NCBI RefSeq assembly: GCF_003259375.1
Contig: NZ_QLLN01000004.1
Location: forward strand, 124,001-188,000
Origin: Arenibacter echinorum
GTDB lineage: Bacteria; Bacteroidota; Bacteroidia; Flavobacteriales; Flavobacteriaceae
Length of the DNA: 64,000 nt
Reading direction: 5' to 3'
Shown: positions 62,746 to 64,000 of the stretch, in pieces
Position numbering within the stretch: position 1 is the stretch's first letter
Layout: the number at the start of each line of letters is the position of its first letter
Notes under the pieces: model-generated
What the model saw: the letters and a program-made list of their open reading frames with translations, nothing else
Database searches by the model: none
What the model was told of the DNA's origin: nothing
Position numbers and translations under genes: made by a program

Positions 62746-63903
62746 TTATTCCAACCAAGATTGGAAATACTTGCCATCATCAATAGCCAAGGCCGCCTTT
62801 GTAAGTTGCAAGGGCCTAAAAGTATCTATCATTACCGCCAACTCTTCGGTTTTGGATTTTCCAATACTGGCTTCATAAGTACCGGGATGCGGGCCATGAG
62901 GAATCCCTGCAGGATGCAACGAAATATATCCTTGGTCTATATTCTTTCTGCTCATAAAATCACCATCCACATAATACAATACCTCGTCCGAATCTATGTT
63001 GGAGTGATTGTAAGGTGCCGGTATGGATTGGGGGTGATAATCATACAAACGCGGCACAAAGGAGCAGACAACAAAGGCAGAAGTCTCAAAAGTCTGATGC
63101 ACTGGAGGTGGTTGATGCACACGCCCGGTAATTGGCTCAAAATTATGAATGGAAAAACCATAAGGATAATTATAACCGTCCCAACCTACTACGTCAAAAG
63201 GGTGGGAAGCATAAACCAAATGATGTAACTGACCTTGTTTTTTAATTTTGATCACAAAATCGCCTATCTCATCATAGGTCTGTAAGTTCTGTGGCAATTT
63301 AAAGTCGCGCTCACAAAATGGAGAATGCTCCAAATGCTGTCCAAACCAGTTTCTATATCGCTTCGGCGTGTAAATGGGATGATAAGATTCCGCAATCAAC
63401 AATCTGTTTTCCTGAGTATCAAAAGTAATCTGGTAGATCATTCCTCTTGGAATTACAAGATAATCCCCGTACTCGAACTTAATTTCTCCCAACATCGTTT
63501 TTAAAACTCCCGTACCTTTGTGCACAAACAGCAATTCATCCGCATCGGCATTTTTATAAAAATAATCTGTTAGGGATTTTTTGGGTGCCGCAAGCGAGAT
63601 ATGTACATCGGAATTGAACAACATTACACTTCTACTTTCCAAATAATCGTTCATGGGAACTACTTCAAAACCTTTTAGCAATCTGGACTTAATATTATGG
63701 GAGACCATAGCTTTTGGGGAAACATCGAATGACTTACCCGCTTCCTTTACCATTGTTGGTCTATGCAAGTGGTACATGAGCGATGACATTCCATCAAAAC
63801 CAATGGTTCCGAACAATTGCTCATAATGCAGACTGCCGTCCTTTTTTTTGAAAATGGTATGTCTTTTGGGGGGAATTTTACCTAATTTGTGATACAAGGG
63901 CAT
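62746..63903 (-). CDS. hmgA: Homogentisate 1,2-dioxygenase
   Basis: A 385-residue cupin-fold oxygenase of the Bacteroidota type. Segments typical of the enzyme are YHKLGKIPPKRHT at the start, NSDVHISLAAP, DELLFVHKGTGVL, GDYLVIPRG and HPAGIPHGPHPGTYEAS near the end, which carries iron ligands in the family. It opens the ring of homogentisate in tyrosine and phenylalanine degradation. No hppD or fah gene is adjacent, so the other steps must be elsewhere. Convergent with hutG. Confidence 0.92.
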   Translation of the reverse strand: MPLYHKLGKIPPKRHTIFKKKDGSLHYEQLFGTIGFDGMSSLMYHLHRPTMVKEAGKSFDVSPKAMVSHNIKSRLLKGFEVVPMNDYLESRSVMLFNSDVHISLAAPKKSLTDYFYKNADADELLFVHKGTGVLKTMLGEIKFEYGDYLVIPRGMIYQITFDTQENRLLIAESYHPIYTPKRYRNWFGQHLEHSPFCERDFKLPQNLQTYDEIGDFVIKIKKQGQLHHLVYASHPFDVVGWDGYNYPYGFSIHNFEPITGRVHQPPPVHQTFETSAFVVCSFVPRLYDYHPQSIPAPYNHSNIDSDEVLYYVDGDFMSRKNIDQGYISLHPAGIPHGPHPGTYEASIGKSKTEELAVMIDTFRPLQLTKAALAIDDGKYFQSWLE

Positions 63904-64000
63904 AGTTATATCCTTATTAATGATTCCTTTCTAAAAATACGATAAATTAAGGAGTATCTGAAATATTAAATTTCAATTAATAATGATGCAATGATTGGAT

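Overview
The window reads as chromosomal DNA of a marine-type member of the Flavobacteriaceae (Bacteroidota). The evidence is low-to-moderate GC, A-rich leaders with few Shine-Dalgarno sites, promoters of the TAnnTTTG kind, and a protein set typical of the group: two BlaI/M56 (BlaR1) pairs, a PorT-like barrel, four-helix-bundle and GIY-YIG single genes, DUF4407, DUF4230 and DUF4260 proteins, a MutS-like membrane ATPase and a Bacteroidota-type homogentisate dioxygenase. No prophage, IS element, CRISPR array or rRNA operon is visible. One tRNA-Leu(TAG) lies at 24.2 kb.

Layout. 0-7.3 kb: a truncated AraC regulator, an outer-membrane barrel, a DUF4386 membrane protein, a beta-lactamase-fold lipoprotein, an amidohydrolase, an NmrA-like SDR and a CatB-type acetyltransferase. 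7.4-16.2 kb: a catabolic cluster of a two-domain esterase-like hydrolase, a Gfo/Idh dehydrogenase with Tat signal, a DHDPS-family aldolase, an SDR epimerase, an Nramp-fold transporter lacking the metal-site residues, and a divergent enolase-superfamily enzyme. Its substrate cannot be named from sequence; it is the best candidate here for an undescribed pathway. 16.4-22.3 kb: a TetR-ABC-HlyD-TolC export operon whose ABC protein has a degenerate nucleotide-binding domain, lying between decayed copies of the SDR and CatB genes. 22.4-31.8 kb: a glutamate-synthase-like flavoprotein, tRNA-Leu, an M20 dipeptidase, BlaI/BlaR1 pair 1 with clear operators, and a repeat-rich stretch around a CBS-domain gene and an unknown protein.

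32-45 kb: a TPR histidine kinase with its LuxR-type regulator, DUF4407, a frameshifted YdjM-like membrane hydrolase, the MutS-like ATPase, then small housekeeping or unknown genes including hemW and ruvC. A four-helix-bundle gene between hemW and ruvC and a GIY-YIG gene next to hemW are each bracketed by short repeats. 45-50 kb: BlaI/M56 pair 2 with three perfect or near-perfect operators and a duplicated TonB-like domain, then a second GIY-YIG gene inside another interspersed repeat family. 50-64 kb: a LysR regulator divergent from hutH-hutI-hutU, with hutG about 5 kb downstream beyond an AT-rich glycan-type island, and hmgA at the end. Together the hut genes encode the histidine-to-glutamate route.

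Main themes: an uncharacterised acid-sugar-like catabolic cluster with an unusual transporter, an exporter with an apparently non-catalytic NBD, three single genes bracketed by repeats, and at least four families of interspersed intergenic repeats.
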